From: CAZEJS01 sp964512645
Lineage (GTDB): Bacteria; Actinomycetota; Geothermincolia; Fen-727; Anoxymicrobiaceae
Direction: 5' to 3'
Assembly (NCBI GenBank): GCA_964512645.1
Contig: CAZEJS010000002.1
Coordinates: forward strand, 62,001-126,000
Length of the DNA stretch: 64,000 nt
The notes under the pieces: model-generated
Told to the model about the DNA's origin: nothing
The model's database searches: none
What the model saw: the letters and a program-made list of their open reading frames with translations, nothing else
Translations under genes and position numbers: made by a program
Part shown: positions 36,983 through 45,887 of the stretch, in pieces
Position numbering within the stretch: position 1 is the first letter of the stretch
How the letters are laid out: each line of letters opens with the position of its first letter

Positions 36983-38624
36983 GCTCAAAGCCGCCTCTTT
37001 CGCGCGCGGGGCATCGGTCATGACACTGGGGACCGGCATCAGCCGCGTGACCGGCTTCGTACGCACCGCCGCGCTGGCCTCGGTCCTGGGCCTCACCGCC
37101 GTACAGATGGCGGACGCCTTCAACCTGGCCAACATCACCCCCAACATCATCTACGACCTGGTGCTGGGGGGAGTCCTGTCCTCCCTGTTCATCCCTGTCT
37201 TCGTGGAGTACCTGACAACACGCGGAGACGAGGACGCCTGGCACATCGCCAACTCGGTGTTCAACCTGACGCTGATCGTGCTCACCACCATTGCCCTGGC
37301 GCTGTGCGTGGCGGCCCCGTGGGTCATCAAGGCCCAGACGTTCCTGGCTCACAACAGGGGCGAGATGGAGGCAAACGCGATATTCCTGCTGAGGTTCTTC
37401 ATCATCGAAGTGGTCTTCTACGGTTTCTGCGCCATCTACACGGGGATACTCAACTCCTACAAGCATTTCACGATTCCGGCGTTCGCGCCGATCGCCAACA
37501 ACATCGTCGTGGTCGCGACGGTGGTCGTCTACTACTTCTACCCCAACAGGTATGTGCTCGCCCTGGGCGCGACATTCGGGGTCGTGGCGATGGCGCTGAT
37601 CCAGCTGCCGTGGGTGAGGAGGACCGGGTTCCGGTGGAAGCCGCTGCTGGACCTCAAGCACCCGGCTGTCAGAAAGATCGGCAGGCTTGCCGTGCCCGTC
37701 GTGGTATACGTCTTCATCAACCAGGTCGGGCTCTGGGTGGTCAACATCCTGGCGGCCCAGGTATCGGGGGGGATATCAGCCTTCCAGTACGGGTATATCT
37801 TCTTCCAGCTCCCCTACGGAATCGTCGCGGTCTCGATCATCACCGCCCTGTTTCCCACCCTGTCGGAGCAGCGCGTGCAGAAGGACTCGGAGCGCTTCGT
37901 CTCCTCCACGTCGCTGGGGATAAGGACCACGGCGTTCGTCGTGATACCTTCCTCGGTGGGGTTCGCGATCCTCAGTACGCCTATCGTGCGGCTGCTGCTC
38001 CAGCGCCTCAACTTCGGCGGCCAGGATACCGCCATGCTGGCGAGCGTGGTCTTCTACTTCGTGATAGGGCTTTTCTTCTTCTCGTTCTTCATGCTGGCCC
38101 TCAAGGTCTTCTACTCGATGCAGGACACCAAGACGCCCATGGTCATCGCCGGCATCATCGTCGCCCTCAATATCGCCGTCGACTTCATCTACTTCTACAG
38201 CTTCGGGAGCGACGTGATGAAGGTGTCGGGGCTCGCCCTCGGGAACACCACGGCCTATTTTGTGGGCGCCGTGATCGTCTGGATCGTCCTGAGCAAACGG
38301 CTGGGCGGGCTCGACGGGCGCAACATCGCGCTTTCGATGCTCAAGATAGTGGCGGCCTCGGCGGTGATGGGCCTGGCGTGCTGGGGCACCTCGGAACTGG
38401 CCGAGTCGCTGTTCGGGACCGCCGGTTTCTGGACACAACTGCTGCAGGTGGGGGCGGCGATCTCGGTATCCGTAGTCGTCTTCGCATCTTGCGCCCTGCT
38501 GATGAAGTCGGAGGAGATGCGCGCCCTCAAGAACCTGGTGGGCCGGCTTCTCTCGAGGAAGCAGGATGAAATCGAGCCACGAGGTATCGAACCGACCGAC
38601 GAGAACCCTATAATTGAGGAGTAG
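36921..38624 (+). CDS. murJ: Lipid II flippase MurJ; start uncertain
   Basis: A MOP-superfamily transporter with about 14 membrane helices. Conserved parts include SRVTGFVRTAALASVLG, ADAFNLANITPNI, LFIPVFVEYL and NNIVVVATVVVYY. It flips lipid II across the membrane. The ATG at 37021 cuts into the first helix; an ATG at 36840 would give a long overlap with the upstream gene. ATA at 36921 (SGGTSPEPKSARKDK, basic leader) has AAGG about nine bases upstream and fits better, but the evidence is weaker than for the other unusual starts here. A C-terminal cytoplasmic tail of about 35 residues follows the last helix. Confidence 0.9.
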   Translation: MSGGTSPEPKSARKDKAPKPRLKAASFARGASVMTLGTGISRVTGFVRTAALASVLGLTAVQMADAFNLANITPNIIYDLVLGGVLSSLFIPVFVEYLTTRGDEDAWHIANSVFNLTLIVLTTIALALCVAAPWVIKAQTFLAHNRGEMEANAIFLLRFFIIEVVFYGFCAIYTGILNSYKHFTIPAFAPIANNIVVVATVVVYYFYPNRYVLALGATFGVVAMALIQLPWVRRTGFRWKPLLDLKHPAVRKIGRLAVPVVVYVFINQVGLWVVNILAAQVSGGISAFQYGYIFFQLPYGIVAVSIITALFPTLSEQRVQKDSERFVSSTSLGIRTTAFVVIPSSVGFAILSTPIVRLLLQRLNFGGQDTAMLASVVFYFVIGLFFFSFFMLALKVFYSMQDTKTPMVIAGIIVALNIAVDFIYFYSFGSDVMKVSGLALGNTTAYFVGAVIVWIVLSKRLGGLDGRNIALSMLKIVAASAVMGLACWGTSELAESLFGTAGFWTQLLQVGAAISVSVVVFASCALLMKSEEMRALKNLVGRLLSRKQDEIEPRGIEPTDENPIIEE

Positions 38625-38664
38625 ACGCGGGTAGCGGTTGCGGCATGACCAGGGGAGGTCCGAA

Positions 38665-39096
38665 TTGACCAGGAGAGCATTCTTCGACGACGAGAGCGGC
38701 CAGATCATCAGGAAGCTTGTCGTCGCCGGCGTGATCTTCGGCGTGATAATCCTCATCGTCGTAGAGGTCGGCCCGCTCATCTGGGAGCGGTTCTCGGTGG
38801 CCCAGACGGCCGAGGACGTAGCCAACGCCGCGGCCAACCAATATTACGCCTACCACGACCAGGCACAGGTCATCAAGGATGTCGCCGACAAGCTCAAGCT
38901 CGCCGGCTTCAGCGACGACGAGATCAGGCAGGCAACCGTGGAGTTCAAGCCTCACGGAGGACAGCAAGTCCTGAGCATCAAGGTCACGGTGGTGAAATAC
39001 GCCGATACCCTGATCACCAAGCACATCAACGCGCTGAAGAAGTTCGCGAGGATCAGCTCGAGCAAGGAGATGTCGGTCCTCCAGCAGTCAAAATAG
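38665..39096 (+). CDS. Single-pass membrane protein of unknown function downstream of murJ
   Basis: About 143 residues. TTG 38665 has GGGGAGG six bases upstream. A short acidic N-terminus (FFDDESGQIIRK) precedes one membrane helix (residues 17-38), then a helical outer domain (AQTAEDVANAAANQYYAY) and a small strand-rich C-terminal part. The N-terminal ESGQ followed by a helix recalls Tad pilus-related minor proteins, but no Tad genes are nearby. Probably co-transcribed with murJ (40-base spacing). Confidence 0.65.
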   Translation: MTRRAFFDDESGQIIRKLVVAGVIFGVIILIVVEVGPLIWERFSVAQTAEDVANAAANQYYAYHDQAQVIKDVADKLKLAGFSDDEIRQATVEFKPHGGQQVLSIKVTVVKYADTLITKHINALKKFARISSSKEMSVLQQSK

Positions 39097-39113
39097 CCGG
39101 CTTCGCACGGGGC

Positions 39114-39392
39114 TTACTTGAGAGTTGCCTCCGCACCCTCCGTCTGAGCGCTCTCCTCCATCGGGTAGAAGAACGTTATCGCGTTGCGGTTCACCCCGAC
39201 GAAGGAGGTGGAGTGCAGCAGCTTCCCGTCGCTCAGGCTGAATATCTGGGCGTCAGTCACCGGGATGAAAGCGGTGTCCTTTATGTTGACGAGGTCGAGG
39301 AGGCGGGCTCCCGGGTAACGGTACATGTCCCCGACTATCCGGAACCGCTCGACCAGCACCGTGACCTTGAGCTTCTCCTTGGGCACATGCAT
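39114..39392 (-). CDS. Conserved-looking hypothetical protein, 92 residues
   Basis: Small soluble protein, beta-rich: KEKLKVTVLVERFRIVGDMY, then ARLLDLVNIKDTAFIPVTDA and VNRNAITFFYPMEE. The pattern suggests a small beta-barrel resembling PilZ or Sm-like folds, but no family is certain. ATG 39392 with GGAGG nine bases upstream. A TATAGAAT on the minus strand around 39438-39445 may be its promoter. It is convergent with the preceding membrane protein. Confidence 0.6.
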   Translation of the reverse strand: MHVPKEKLKVTVLVERFRIVGDMYRYPGARLLDLVNIKDTAFIPVTDAQIFSLSDGKLLHSTSFVGVNRNAITFFYPMEESAQTEGAEATLK

Positions 39393-39535
39393 CAGATACT
39401 TCCTCCTGTCCGGTCGACCGAGAAGGCCGTCTGTCTATTCTATAGTTAACCGCCACCCGGTACGAAACCTGCGACTGCCGGGCGCGAACCTGCGCCGGGC
39501 TCCATCACCTCACCGGAAGCGGGCGACAAGGCGGT

Positions 39536-40231
39536 TCAAAGCGCCCGCTCGACCAGCCAGTGCAGCCGGTTCGATGCCAGCAGCTCGAGAACCGTGAGCC
39601 CCGCTCCCGCGCACACGCACCATGCGGGCGCGCGTTTGCTCCCGGGACCCTTCCACCATTCGAAGAGCAGCGCAACCAGGGTGAAGTTCAGGGCGAAAAG
39701 CGTGAGAAGGATCGCCAGCGTGACCGCGGGCGCCCAGATCCAGTAGCCCCAGGGCGAAGGCCACATGGAAAGCGATACGGCGGCCGGGACCAGGAGGAGC
39801 GCCGGCAGCGACCACGCCGGGCCGAACATCCGCACCTCCTCCTCGCGGTCACCTTCCCTCAGTGCGGCGACGCACCCCCAGGCGACCGGGAACAGCAGCG
39901 CCGCGGCGCCGGTGCCGGCCAGCGCCCCCGTGGCGAGCCTGAGCGCGTTGCCGGAGGCGCGCAGCCCGGCGTAGGAGGTCACCGCATCCACCGCCGTTGG
40001 CAGCAGAAACGCCGCGAGAACCGCTGTCTTCCAGGGTGCCGGATACCTCACAGGCCTTGCGCGGTAGCAGACCACGAGCAGGAGCAAACAGGCCGTGAAC
40101 GCCACGAAGAACCCGGTGTCCCGCGCGCAGACCGGCAGGCCCCGCCCGCCGTAGCGCAGGGTCCTCGACGGCATCTGGTGGCAGATGCCGTAACCCACGG
40201 CGTTCATGAAGTCGACGAGAAAACCGGCCAT
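39536..40231 (-). CDS. DUF2085 multi-pass membrane protein
   Basis: About 231 residues, six or seven membrane helices. The family signature near the N-terminus is GICHQMPSRTLRYGG followed by LPVCARDTGFF, as in DUF2085 proteins (CHQ-x2-R-S, P-x-C-A-R-x-T-G). Function unknown; the histidine and cysteines suggest metal or haem binding. I chose ATG 40231; no ribosome-binding site is present, but TATAGT ends six bases upstream, again pointing to a leaderless transcript. TTG 40246 is an alternative. Confidence 0.75.
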   Translation of the reverse strand: MAGFLVDFMNAVGYGICHQMPSRTLRYGGRGLPVCARDTGFFVAFTACLLLLVVCYRARPVRYPAPWKTAVLAAFLLPTAVDAVTSYAGLRASGNALRLATGALAGTGAAALLFPVAWGCVAALREGDREEEVRMFGPAWSLPALLLVPAAVSLSMWPSPWGYWIWAPAVTLAILLTLFALNFTLVALLFEWWKGPGSKRAPAWCVCAGAGLTVLELLASNRLHWLVERAL

Positions 40232-40251
40232 TCGTTTACTATACAACTATG
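40229..40251. promoter_or_regulatory. Overlapping divergent -10 elements between DUF2085 and PLP-enzyme genes
   Basis: Minus strand: TATAGT (40243-40238) ends six bases before ATG 40231. Plus strand: TACTAT/TATACA lies at 40237-40246, upstream of the PLP enzyme. The two -10 elements overlap, so the divergent genes may compete for polymerase. No good -35 is seen on either side. Confidence 0.35.
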
Positions 40252-40290
40252 CGCAGGCGCTGCCGTACCGGGCGCGGGGAACAGGAAAGG

Positions 40291-41445
40291 ATGCCGCAGA
40301 TGGGACGACCTCTTGTGTTCGAGAAGTGGCCCGCGCTCGCGGGCGCGCTCGAATGGATGCCGCTGGGCGAGTACCCGACGCCCGTCGAGAAGCTTGCGGG
40401 AACCTGCGAGGCCAGGGGTCTGAGCGGCCTCTACGTCAAACGCGACGACCTGAGCTCGCCTTTTTACGGCGGCAACAAGGTGAGAAAGCTCGAGTTCCTG
40501 CTGGCGCGGGCGAAGGCGCGCGGTCACCGCACGCTGCTGACCTTCGGGGCCGACGGCTCGAACCACGTTGTGGCGACGGTGATTCACGGCAAACGCCTGG
40601 GGATGAGCACCGTCGCGGTGCTGATGCCCCAGCACAACGCGTCGTACGTCCGTAAGAACCTGCTGCTCGACCTCGCCAACGAGGCCTCCTTCGTCCTTGC
40701 GCCCGCCCCCGCCCTGGAGCCGCTGGCCGTTATCCCCGGCATGGTCCGCGGGTTCGACGCGGAAAAGATGCGGTTCCCATTCGTCGTCCCGCCGGGGGGC
40801 TCGACCGTCGCGGGCACCATCGGCTACGTGGACGCCGCGCTCGAACTCAAGAAGCAGGTCGATGAAGGCCTGCTCCCCGAACCGGATTTCATATTCGTGA
40901 CCTACGGAAGCGGCAGCACCGCGGCGGGCCTGCTGCTCGGTGCCGGGCTGGCAGGCTTGAGGAGTGAGGTGGTCGCGGTGAGGGTCGTGGACAGGTTCAT
41001 GTGCAACAGGTACCTGCTGGCGCGCCACGTGAACGCCGCGGCGCGGTTCCTGCGGGACAACGCCCCCGGCTCCAACGCCCGGTCGATCCACCCCGGAGAC
41101 ATCCTCCTGGTGGACGATTTCGCCGGCCCCACCTACTCCAGGTTCACACCGGAGGGAATGGAGGCCGTCGAACTCGCCCGCTCCCGTGACGGCATGCTGC
41201 TCGATGGCACCTACACCGGCAAGACCTTCGCCGCAGCGCTGGATTTCCTGGAAAGGAACGGCTTGCACAGGCGTTCGTCTCTGTTCTGGAACACCTACAA
41301 CTCCGCCGACCTCTCTCCGGTAATTGAGGGAATCGACTACCACGACCTCCCGGCGGGGCTGCACCACTACTTCGAGGAACCGGTCCAGGAAGAGGAGTTC
41401 GCTTACCGCGGCGGGACCCGCACGGGGGCCCCCGGCCCCGGCTGA
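40291..41445 (+). CDS. PLP-dependent D-cysteine desulfhydrase/ACC deaminase-like enzyme
   Basis: A 384-residue fold-type II PLP enzyme. The catalytic lysine is in PFYGGNKVRKLEFLL; VTYGSGSTAAGLLLG binds the PLP phosphate; SNHVVATVIHGK matches the substrate loop of DcyD/ACC deaminase. It is longer than those enzymes (about 330 residues) by an insertion in the middle. Predicted reaction: beta- or gamma-elimination/deamination of a small amino acid, possibly D-cysteine to pyruvate, sulfide and ammonia. ATG 40291 with AGGA four bases upstream; ATG 40300 is an alternative. Substrate uncertain. Confidence 0.85.
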   Translation: MPQMGRPLVFEKWPALAGALEWMPLGEYPTPVEKLAGTCEARGLSGLYVKRDDLSSPFYGGNKVRKLEFLLARAKARGHRTLLTFGADGSNHVVATVIHGKRLGMSTVAVLMPQHNASYVRKNLLLDLANEASFVLAPAPALEPLAVIPGMVRGFDAEKMRFPFVVPPGGSTVAGTIGYVDAALELKKQVDEGLLPEPDFIFVTYGSGSTAAGLLLGAGLAGLRSEVVAVRVVDRFMCNRYLLARHVNAAARFLRDNAPGSNARSIHPGDILLVDDFAGPTYSRFTPEGMEAVELARSRDGMLLDGTYTGKTFAAALDFLERNGLHRRSSLFWNTYNSADLSPVIEGIDYHDLPAGLHHYFEEPVQEEEFAYRGGTRTGAPGPG

Positions 41446-41478
41446 AGCCGGGCTCCCTCCCATGCCGCCGTCGCCGGT

Positions 41479-42594
41479 CTACCCGCGAGGACCGCCCGGC
41501 CGGTATCCCTGGAGGCGCCTGCGATGCATCTCCCGCTGGCGCACGTACCCCGGAACCGCGTGGAAAGCGCCGCCCAGCAGGCGCGCCCCGAGGTCCCGGT
41601 CCAGCGCCAGGAGCCTGTTCAGGCCCACCACCGCGCGCCTGCGCATCCCCATCGACATTCTGTTGTAAACCTTCCGGTTGAGCAGCATCCTCTTCCAGGT
41701 GGTGAGCTGTCTCTTGAACTCCCGGTACGCCTCGGACCGGTCCTCGACCGCCATCGCGGCGATCTTCCCGGAGACGAGCGCGCCGTGCACCCCGAAGAGC
41801 ACGAAAGGCTCCATCATTCCCGACAGTGTCCCCGCGAGGATCTTGTCCGAGGCGAAGAGGCGCGGGTTGGAGAACTTCGCCGTAGGGGTGGGGCCGTACC
41901 CGTATAGCCACTCGCCTATCTCGATGCCCTCGGTACGCTCGAGCTGGCCGGTGAAGGCGGCGAGGTCCTCACTCCTTATGGGTCCGCGGGTAAAGAACAG
42001 CACGGAATCGATCCCGTTCGTGCTCGCCCAGTACGCGTAATCGTCGGTGTAACCGTCGAAGTAGATGGCCGCCTCGCCCTGGCGGCTGCTCTTCCCCTTG
42101 GCGCCGTAGCACCACCCCATGACGTAAGGGATGTTGAGGGCGTCGAACGTCTCGGCGTAAAGGCCGGTGGCGATCACGGTATCCCGTGGCAGCGCGGCGA
42201 TAGCTCCCTGTCCCAGGACGGCCTCCTCGAACTCGACCTTGACGCCCTCCGCCAGGGCCAGCTCCAGTAGATATCCGTCCAGCCCCGTCCCGCGGGGGCC
42301 GCGCTCCACCACCTTCAGGTTGGACCTCCCGATGGGAATCTCGAAGCGCTCCCCCCAGAAGTAGCCGTTCAACAGCCCGCATTCCTTCACCTGCGGCTCG
42401 CCGATGGGGATGCCCAGGTACGCGCTCATCTCCTCGGGAATCATCGGGGTCACGTCGGCCATCGGCCAGCGCTCGGGCTGCGCACCCACCGTGCGGTACT
42501 TCTCCAGGATGCGCACACTCCGCCCGGACCGCGCCAGCAGGATCGCCGTGACCAGGCCCGAAAGTCCCGCCCCGACCACTATCTGTTCCGCCAG
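41479..42594 (-). CDS. FAD-dependent oxidoreductase (geranylgeranyl reductase-like); CTG start
   Basis: About 371 residues. Rossmann motif QIVVGAGLSGLVTAI, then ERGPRGTGLDGYLLELAL and DTVIATGLYAETFD, and the FAD C-terminal motif FGVHGALVSGKIAA. It is a clear paralogue of the protein at 43429-44502 (same motifs throughout). The paralogue begins MKEQLIIGAGLSG; here the matching residues LAEQIVVGAGLSG start at CTG 42594, behind GGGGAGGGGAG. The ordinary GTG at 42579 would delete the first beta strand. It ends 33 bases from the convergent PLP enzyme and follows the iron-sulfur flavoprotein gene by 19 bases. Confidence 0.85.
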   Translation of the reverse strand: MAEQIVVGAGLSGLVTAILLARSGRSVRILEKYRTVGAQPERWPMADVTPMIPEEMSAYLGIPIGEPQVKECGLLNGYFWGERFEIPIGRSNLKVVERGPRGTGLDGYLLELALAEGVKVEFEEAVLGQGAIAALPRDTVIATGLYAETFDALNIPYVMGWCYGAKGKSSRQGEAAIYFDGYTDDYAYWASTNGIDSVLFFTRGPIRSEDLAAFTGQLERTEGIEIGEWLYGYGPTPTAKFSNPRLFASDKILAGTLSGMMEPFVLFGVHGALVSGKIAAMAVEDRSEAYREFKRQLTTWKRMLLNRKVYNRMSMGMRRRAVVGLNRLLALDRDLGARLLGGAFHAVPGYVRQREMHRRRLQGYRPGGPRG

Positions 42595-42613
42595 GGCTCT
42601 CCCCTCCCCGCTC

Positions 42614-43204
42614 TCAGGACGGCGGGATGCGCGCCCCTGCCGCCCGGCATGCCTCGAGCGCGCCGGCCACTTCCCGTATCGCTCCCTTGTCGTCTACGTC
42701 GTGGTAAAGGACCCTGTCCCATTCAGGGACCTCCAACATCGCGAAGAAGTAGCGGACTGTGGGGACCGAGTGCTCGAACACGCCGGGCCTGTCCAGCCCC
42801 GCCGCGCCGAGCCATAGCCCGCGGCGACGGGCCCTGAGCCCCTCGGGCACCGAGTGCTCTTTGAGGACGTACTTCCTGGCCCACAGGCACTGCAGCCGGT
42901 CGATCATGGTCTTCGCCTGGGCGGCGAGGTTCATGCTGAACGTCGGCACCGCCAGCACTATCCCCTCGTACGAGAGGAGCTTCGGATAAAGCCCCTGCAT
43001 GTCGTCCTGCTGCACGCACTCCCCCGTCTTGAAGCAGGCGTTGCACTCCTTGCAGGGATGGATGTCCAGCGCCGCCACCATGACTTTTTCCACGAAAGCT
43101 CCAGCGCCGGCGGCTCCCTCGAGGGCCGCGTCGCACATCAGGTCCGTGTTGCCGCCTTTCCTGGGGCTGCAGGAAAGGCCCAGTACCTTGAACTCGTCCC
43201 CCAC
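42614..43204 (-). CDS. Iron-sulfur flavoprotein (Isf-like NADPH-dependent FMN reductase family)
   Basis: About 196 residues with a flavodoxin-like fold. FMN-binding loop SCSPRKGGNTDLM; compact cluster motif HPCKECNACFKTGECVQQD (C-x2-C-x2-C-x5-C), characteristic of iron-sulfur flavoproteins of anaerobes; and VLAVPTFSMNLAAQAKTMID. It probably shuttles electrons between ferredoxin and an acceptor. The GTG at 43204 has GGGAG seven bases upstream; ATC one codon earlier would also fit. Directly upstream of an FAD enzyme on the same strand, so it is a candidate electron donor for it. Confidence 0.85.
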   Translation of the reverse strand: MGDEFKVLGLSCSPRKGGNTDLMCDAALEGAAGAGAFVEKVMVAALDIHPCKECNACFKTGECVQQDDMQGLYPKLLSYEGIVLAVPTFSMNLAAQAKTMIDRLQCLWARKYVLKEHSVPEGLRARRRGLWLGAAGLDRPGVFEHSVPTVRYFFAMLEVPEWDRVLYHDVDDKGAIREVAGALEACRAAGARIPPS

Positions 43205-43428
43205 GATGCAACTCCCGTCTCGAAGATGGCCCGCCCGGCGCGACGCCGGCCCGCGGATCGGACGAACAGACACATTATCGCAGATTCCCCTCGCCCGGGC
43301 CTCGCCGCGGGACGCGCCTGCGCCCGCCGCGGAGGGCGATGGCGCCCGCGGCCGCGTCAGGGGGCATGAATTGCAGGCCGCCGCACTGTAGAATCTGAGC
43401 GGGAGCACCGGAGCGGCAGGAGGGGCTG

Positions 43429-44502
43429 ATGAAAGAGCAGTTGATAATAGGGGCAGGGCTCTCGGGCATGGTGGCCGCCATCAACCTGGCCAGGGAGGGC
43501 TACAGCGTCAAGGTTATCGAGCGGCGCGACAGGGTCGGCGGGCTGACCGAGATCAAGGGGCTCGAGGGCAGGATCATCAACATCGGCGACGGCACTCCGA
43601 TCGACCTCGAGCGCATGCGGCTCTACACGGGAATAGACTTCACGCCGGCCGCGACGCCACTCGCCAGTTGTTCTACCCATGTCTACGGCAGGCACTTCGA
43701 GTTCGAGTTCTACCGGGGAGTGCCCGCGTACCTCGTCGAACGGGGCCCGAGGCCTACTTCGCTCGACGTCTACCTGTACGAGACGGCCCTCGCCGAAGGG
43801 GTCGAGTTCTCCTTCAACGATACCGTCACCGACTTCGACGGCCTGCCCCCGGATACGATCGTCGCCACGGGCCTGTTCGGGGAAGCCTGGAAGCCGCTGG
43901 GCGTCCCGCACCTCCCGGTGTACGGCTACCTGGCGATGGGCGAGACCGCTGAGGATGACCCCAGGGTCGTCATCTACTTCGACGAGTACACGCGCGATTA
44001 CGCCTTCTATTCGCAGGTCAACGGGGCTCGAGGGGCGTGCCTCTTCTCGCGGGGAAAACCCCTCGACGTCGGGGTGATGGAGCGCTTCAGGACCCAGCTC
44101 GCGAAGAACGACGGGGTCGAGTTCGACGATTGGATGGCGGTCAACATCGGGGCGCTTCCCGTCGAGGTGTGGAAAAATCCCCGGCTGTTCGCCAGGAACT
44201 ACATACTCGCCGGCACCCTCTCCGGCACCATCGACCCTTTCCTGCTGTTCGGCGTGCACGGCGCCCTGGTCTCGGGCAGGATCGCCGCCCTCGCGGTGGA
44301 CGACCACCAGCGCGCCCTGGAGGAGTTCCGCCGGGTGAACAGGTACTTCAAGCAGGGTTTTGTCTTCGCCTGGGGTTACCAGCACATGCCGATGTGGCTG
44401 CTCAAGAGGGTGACCTGGGCGGGCATAAGCAACTACCCCTGGCTCGCTCCGATCATGAAGACCAGGGTGTTCAAGCTGCTCCCCGGGTTCGCCAGGATCT
44501 GA
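43429..44502 (+). CDS. FAD-dependent oxidoreductase, paralogue of 41479-42594
   Basis: A 357-residue flavoprotein: EQLIIGAGLSGMVAAINLAR, IERRDRVGGLTEI, VERGPRPTSLDVYLYETAL, DTIVATGLFGEAW, and FGVHGALVSGRIAAL near the end. The overall pattern resembles geranylgeranyl reductase-family enzymes that reduce isoprenoid or other lipid double bonds, but the substrate is unknown. ATG 43429 has GGAGG upstream. It faces away from its paralogue with the iron-sulfur flavoprotein between, giving a three-gene redox group. A TAGAAT at 43389-43394 may be its -10. Confidence 0.85.
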   Translation: MKEQLIIGAGLSGMVAAINLAREGYSVKVIERRDRVGGLTEIKGLEGRIINIGDGTPIDLERMRLYTGIDFTPAATPLASCSTHVYGRHFEFEFYRGVPAYLVERGPRPTSLDVYLYETALAEGVEFSFNDTVTDFDGLPPDTIVATGLFGEAWKPLGVPHLPVYGYLAMGETAEDDPRVVIYFDEYTRDYAFYSQVNGARGACLFSRGKPLDVGVMERFRTQLAKNDGVEFDDWMAVNIGALPVEVWKNPRLFARNYILAGTLSGTIDPFLLFGVHGALVSGRIAALAVDDHQRALEEFRRVNRYFKQGFVFAWGYQHMPMWLLKRVTWAGISNYPWLAPIMKTRVFKLLPGFARI

Positions 44503-44584
44503 CGCGGGGCGGGCTTCCTTGTCGCCCGATCACACGGCGCGCCGGGGCGCGGCGCCGCTTCGCCGGCCTTCTCCGGGGAACGAC

Positions 44585-45682
44585 CTAGGCTGCGGGCTTC
44601 CCGCGTCCGGGTTTCCTCGTGGCCGGTTTCCTCGCGGCAGATTTCTTTGCGGCGGGCTTCCTCGTGGCGGGCTTCCCGCGAACTGACTTCTTTTTCGCCG
44701 GCTTCCGGGCGGTCCGCTTCGCCGGGCTGCCGCCCGTCGCCGAACCATGGGGCTCCATGATCTCGTGGAAGTAGGTCCGCAGCCACAGGTCGATGCGGAA
44801 GTTGATCATGTCGGGGTTCTCGCACGGCGTGGCGTGCGACCCCCCGGGTATCCTGGTGTATTCCGAGCTCTTTATCCTGCGGTGCATCTCGTCGGCGATG
44901 CGCTTCGGCGTCCAGGAGTCCTTCGTCCCGCTGATCAGCAGCGTCGGGACCTTGACCCTGTCCAGCACCTCCTCGCCGTCGTACGAGGACATGGCAGCCA
45001 GCGCCTTGAAACCAAGTCGCCAGTCCATCTTGGTGACGTACTCGAAGTACAGGGTCATCTCCTCGGCGGCGAGCATCGTCGGGTTGAGCTCGACGCGCTT
45101 GGCAATAGGCAGATTGATGGGAAGCACGATCACCGGGCGGAACCACTCCACCAGCCAGGTGTGGCCCGATAGGAACTGGAACCCCCGGGTAATCACGTTC
45201 TCCACCGACTCCTTCTGGCTGAAGACGTGCCCGTAAGGGCCGTTGATCGGCACGAGCCCGAGCACCTTCTCCGGCCAGCGCCTGTAGAGCTCGAGCACCG
45301 TCATGACACCCATCGAGAAACCGATGTGCACGGCGCTCTCGATCCCGGCGTCGTCCATGACGGCCTTCAGGTCCTTCGCGCAGTTCTCGATAGTGAACGA
45401 GTCGAGGTCCCGGGGCATGTCGCTGTCCGGGTGTCCCCTGTAGTCCCAGAAGATCATCCTGTGACGAGGAGAGAAGTAGTCTTTCAGGTAGTGGAAGAAC
45501 ATGTAAGTGGTGAACACACCGGGGCTGAGGATTATCGCCGGCTCGCCCCGGCCGATGCTGCGGTAGGCGATGCGCGTGCCGTCGAAGCTCTTCGCGGAGC
45601 TTTCCTCGCAGTCGCCGAACAGCTCTGACATCCTCTCGTCGTATTCGGCTATCTTCTTCCTGACGTAAGACCTGTGGAACAT
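44585..45682 (-). CDS. Alpha/beta hydrolase with histone H1-like Lys/Arg/Pro/Ala tail
   Basis: About 365 residues. Residues 1-310 are a complete alpha/beta hydrolase: AIILSPGVFTTYMFF, FWDYRGHPDSD, nucleophile elbow GFSMGV, acid ISGTKDSW and histidine GGSHATP. The last 50 residues (AKRTARKPAKKKS, then repeats of KPA/KPG with Arg/Lys) form a strongly basic low-complexity tail like those of bacterial histone H1 homologues and PHA-granule proteins. Function might be lipid or polyester hydrolysis tethered to nucleic acid or granules; this is inference. ATG 45682 with GGAGG four bases upstream. Confidence 0.83.
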   Translation of the reverse strand: MFHRSYVRKKIAEYDERMSELFGDCEESSAKSFDGTRIAYRSIGRGEPAIILSPGVFTTYMFFHYLKDYFSPRHRMIFWDYRGHPDSDMPRDLDSFTIENCAKDLKAVMDDAGIESAVHIGFSMGVMTVLELYRRWPEKVLGLVPINGPYGHVFSQKESVENVITRGFQFLSGHTWLVEWFRPVIVLPINLPIAKRVELNPTMLAAEEMTLYFEYVTKMDWRLGFKALAAMSSYDGEEVLDRVKVPTLLISGTKDSWTPKRIADEMHRRIKSSEYTRIPGGSHATPCENPDMINFRIDLWLRTYFHEIMEPHGSATGGSPAKRTARKPAKKKSVRGKPATRKPAAKKSAARKPATRKPGRGKPAA

Positions 45683-45813
45683 CTCGCCTCCCTGGCAGTG
45701 GAGCGGCCTATGCCGGAAATAGTACCAGAACCCGGCACGAGCCAAGAAGTGCCGGGGCGGGGCGGGGCGCGGGCGCCGGGGCGGCGGCGGCGGCGCCCTC
45801 AGCCGCCTGACGC

Positions 45814-45842
45814 TTATTGACGATCGCCAAAAGGGATACAAT
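45814..45842 (+). promoter_or_regulatory. Possible promoter of the GlcD-like/CCG/SCP2 operon
   Basis: TACAAT (45837-45842) is a good -10. TTATTG (45814-45819) is 17 bases upstream and TTGACG (45817-45822) 14 bases upstream; neither is ideal. Just before it is a run of GGC repeats (45781-45795). The transcript would have a short leader of about 40 bases. Confidence 0.4.
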
Positions 45843-45887
45843 GTTGCCTCGTAGCGTTCAGAACCTCGTCGGAAGGGAGGCCGCCAA

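Noticed and set aside
45740..45800. GGC/GGGGC-rich tract as a repeat array or origin element
   Set aside because: Short, imperfect and only reflects local GC bias; no unit structure beyond five GGC triplets.
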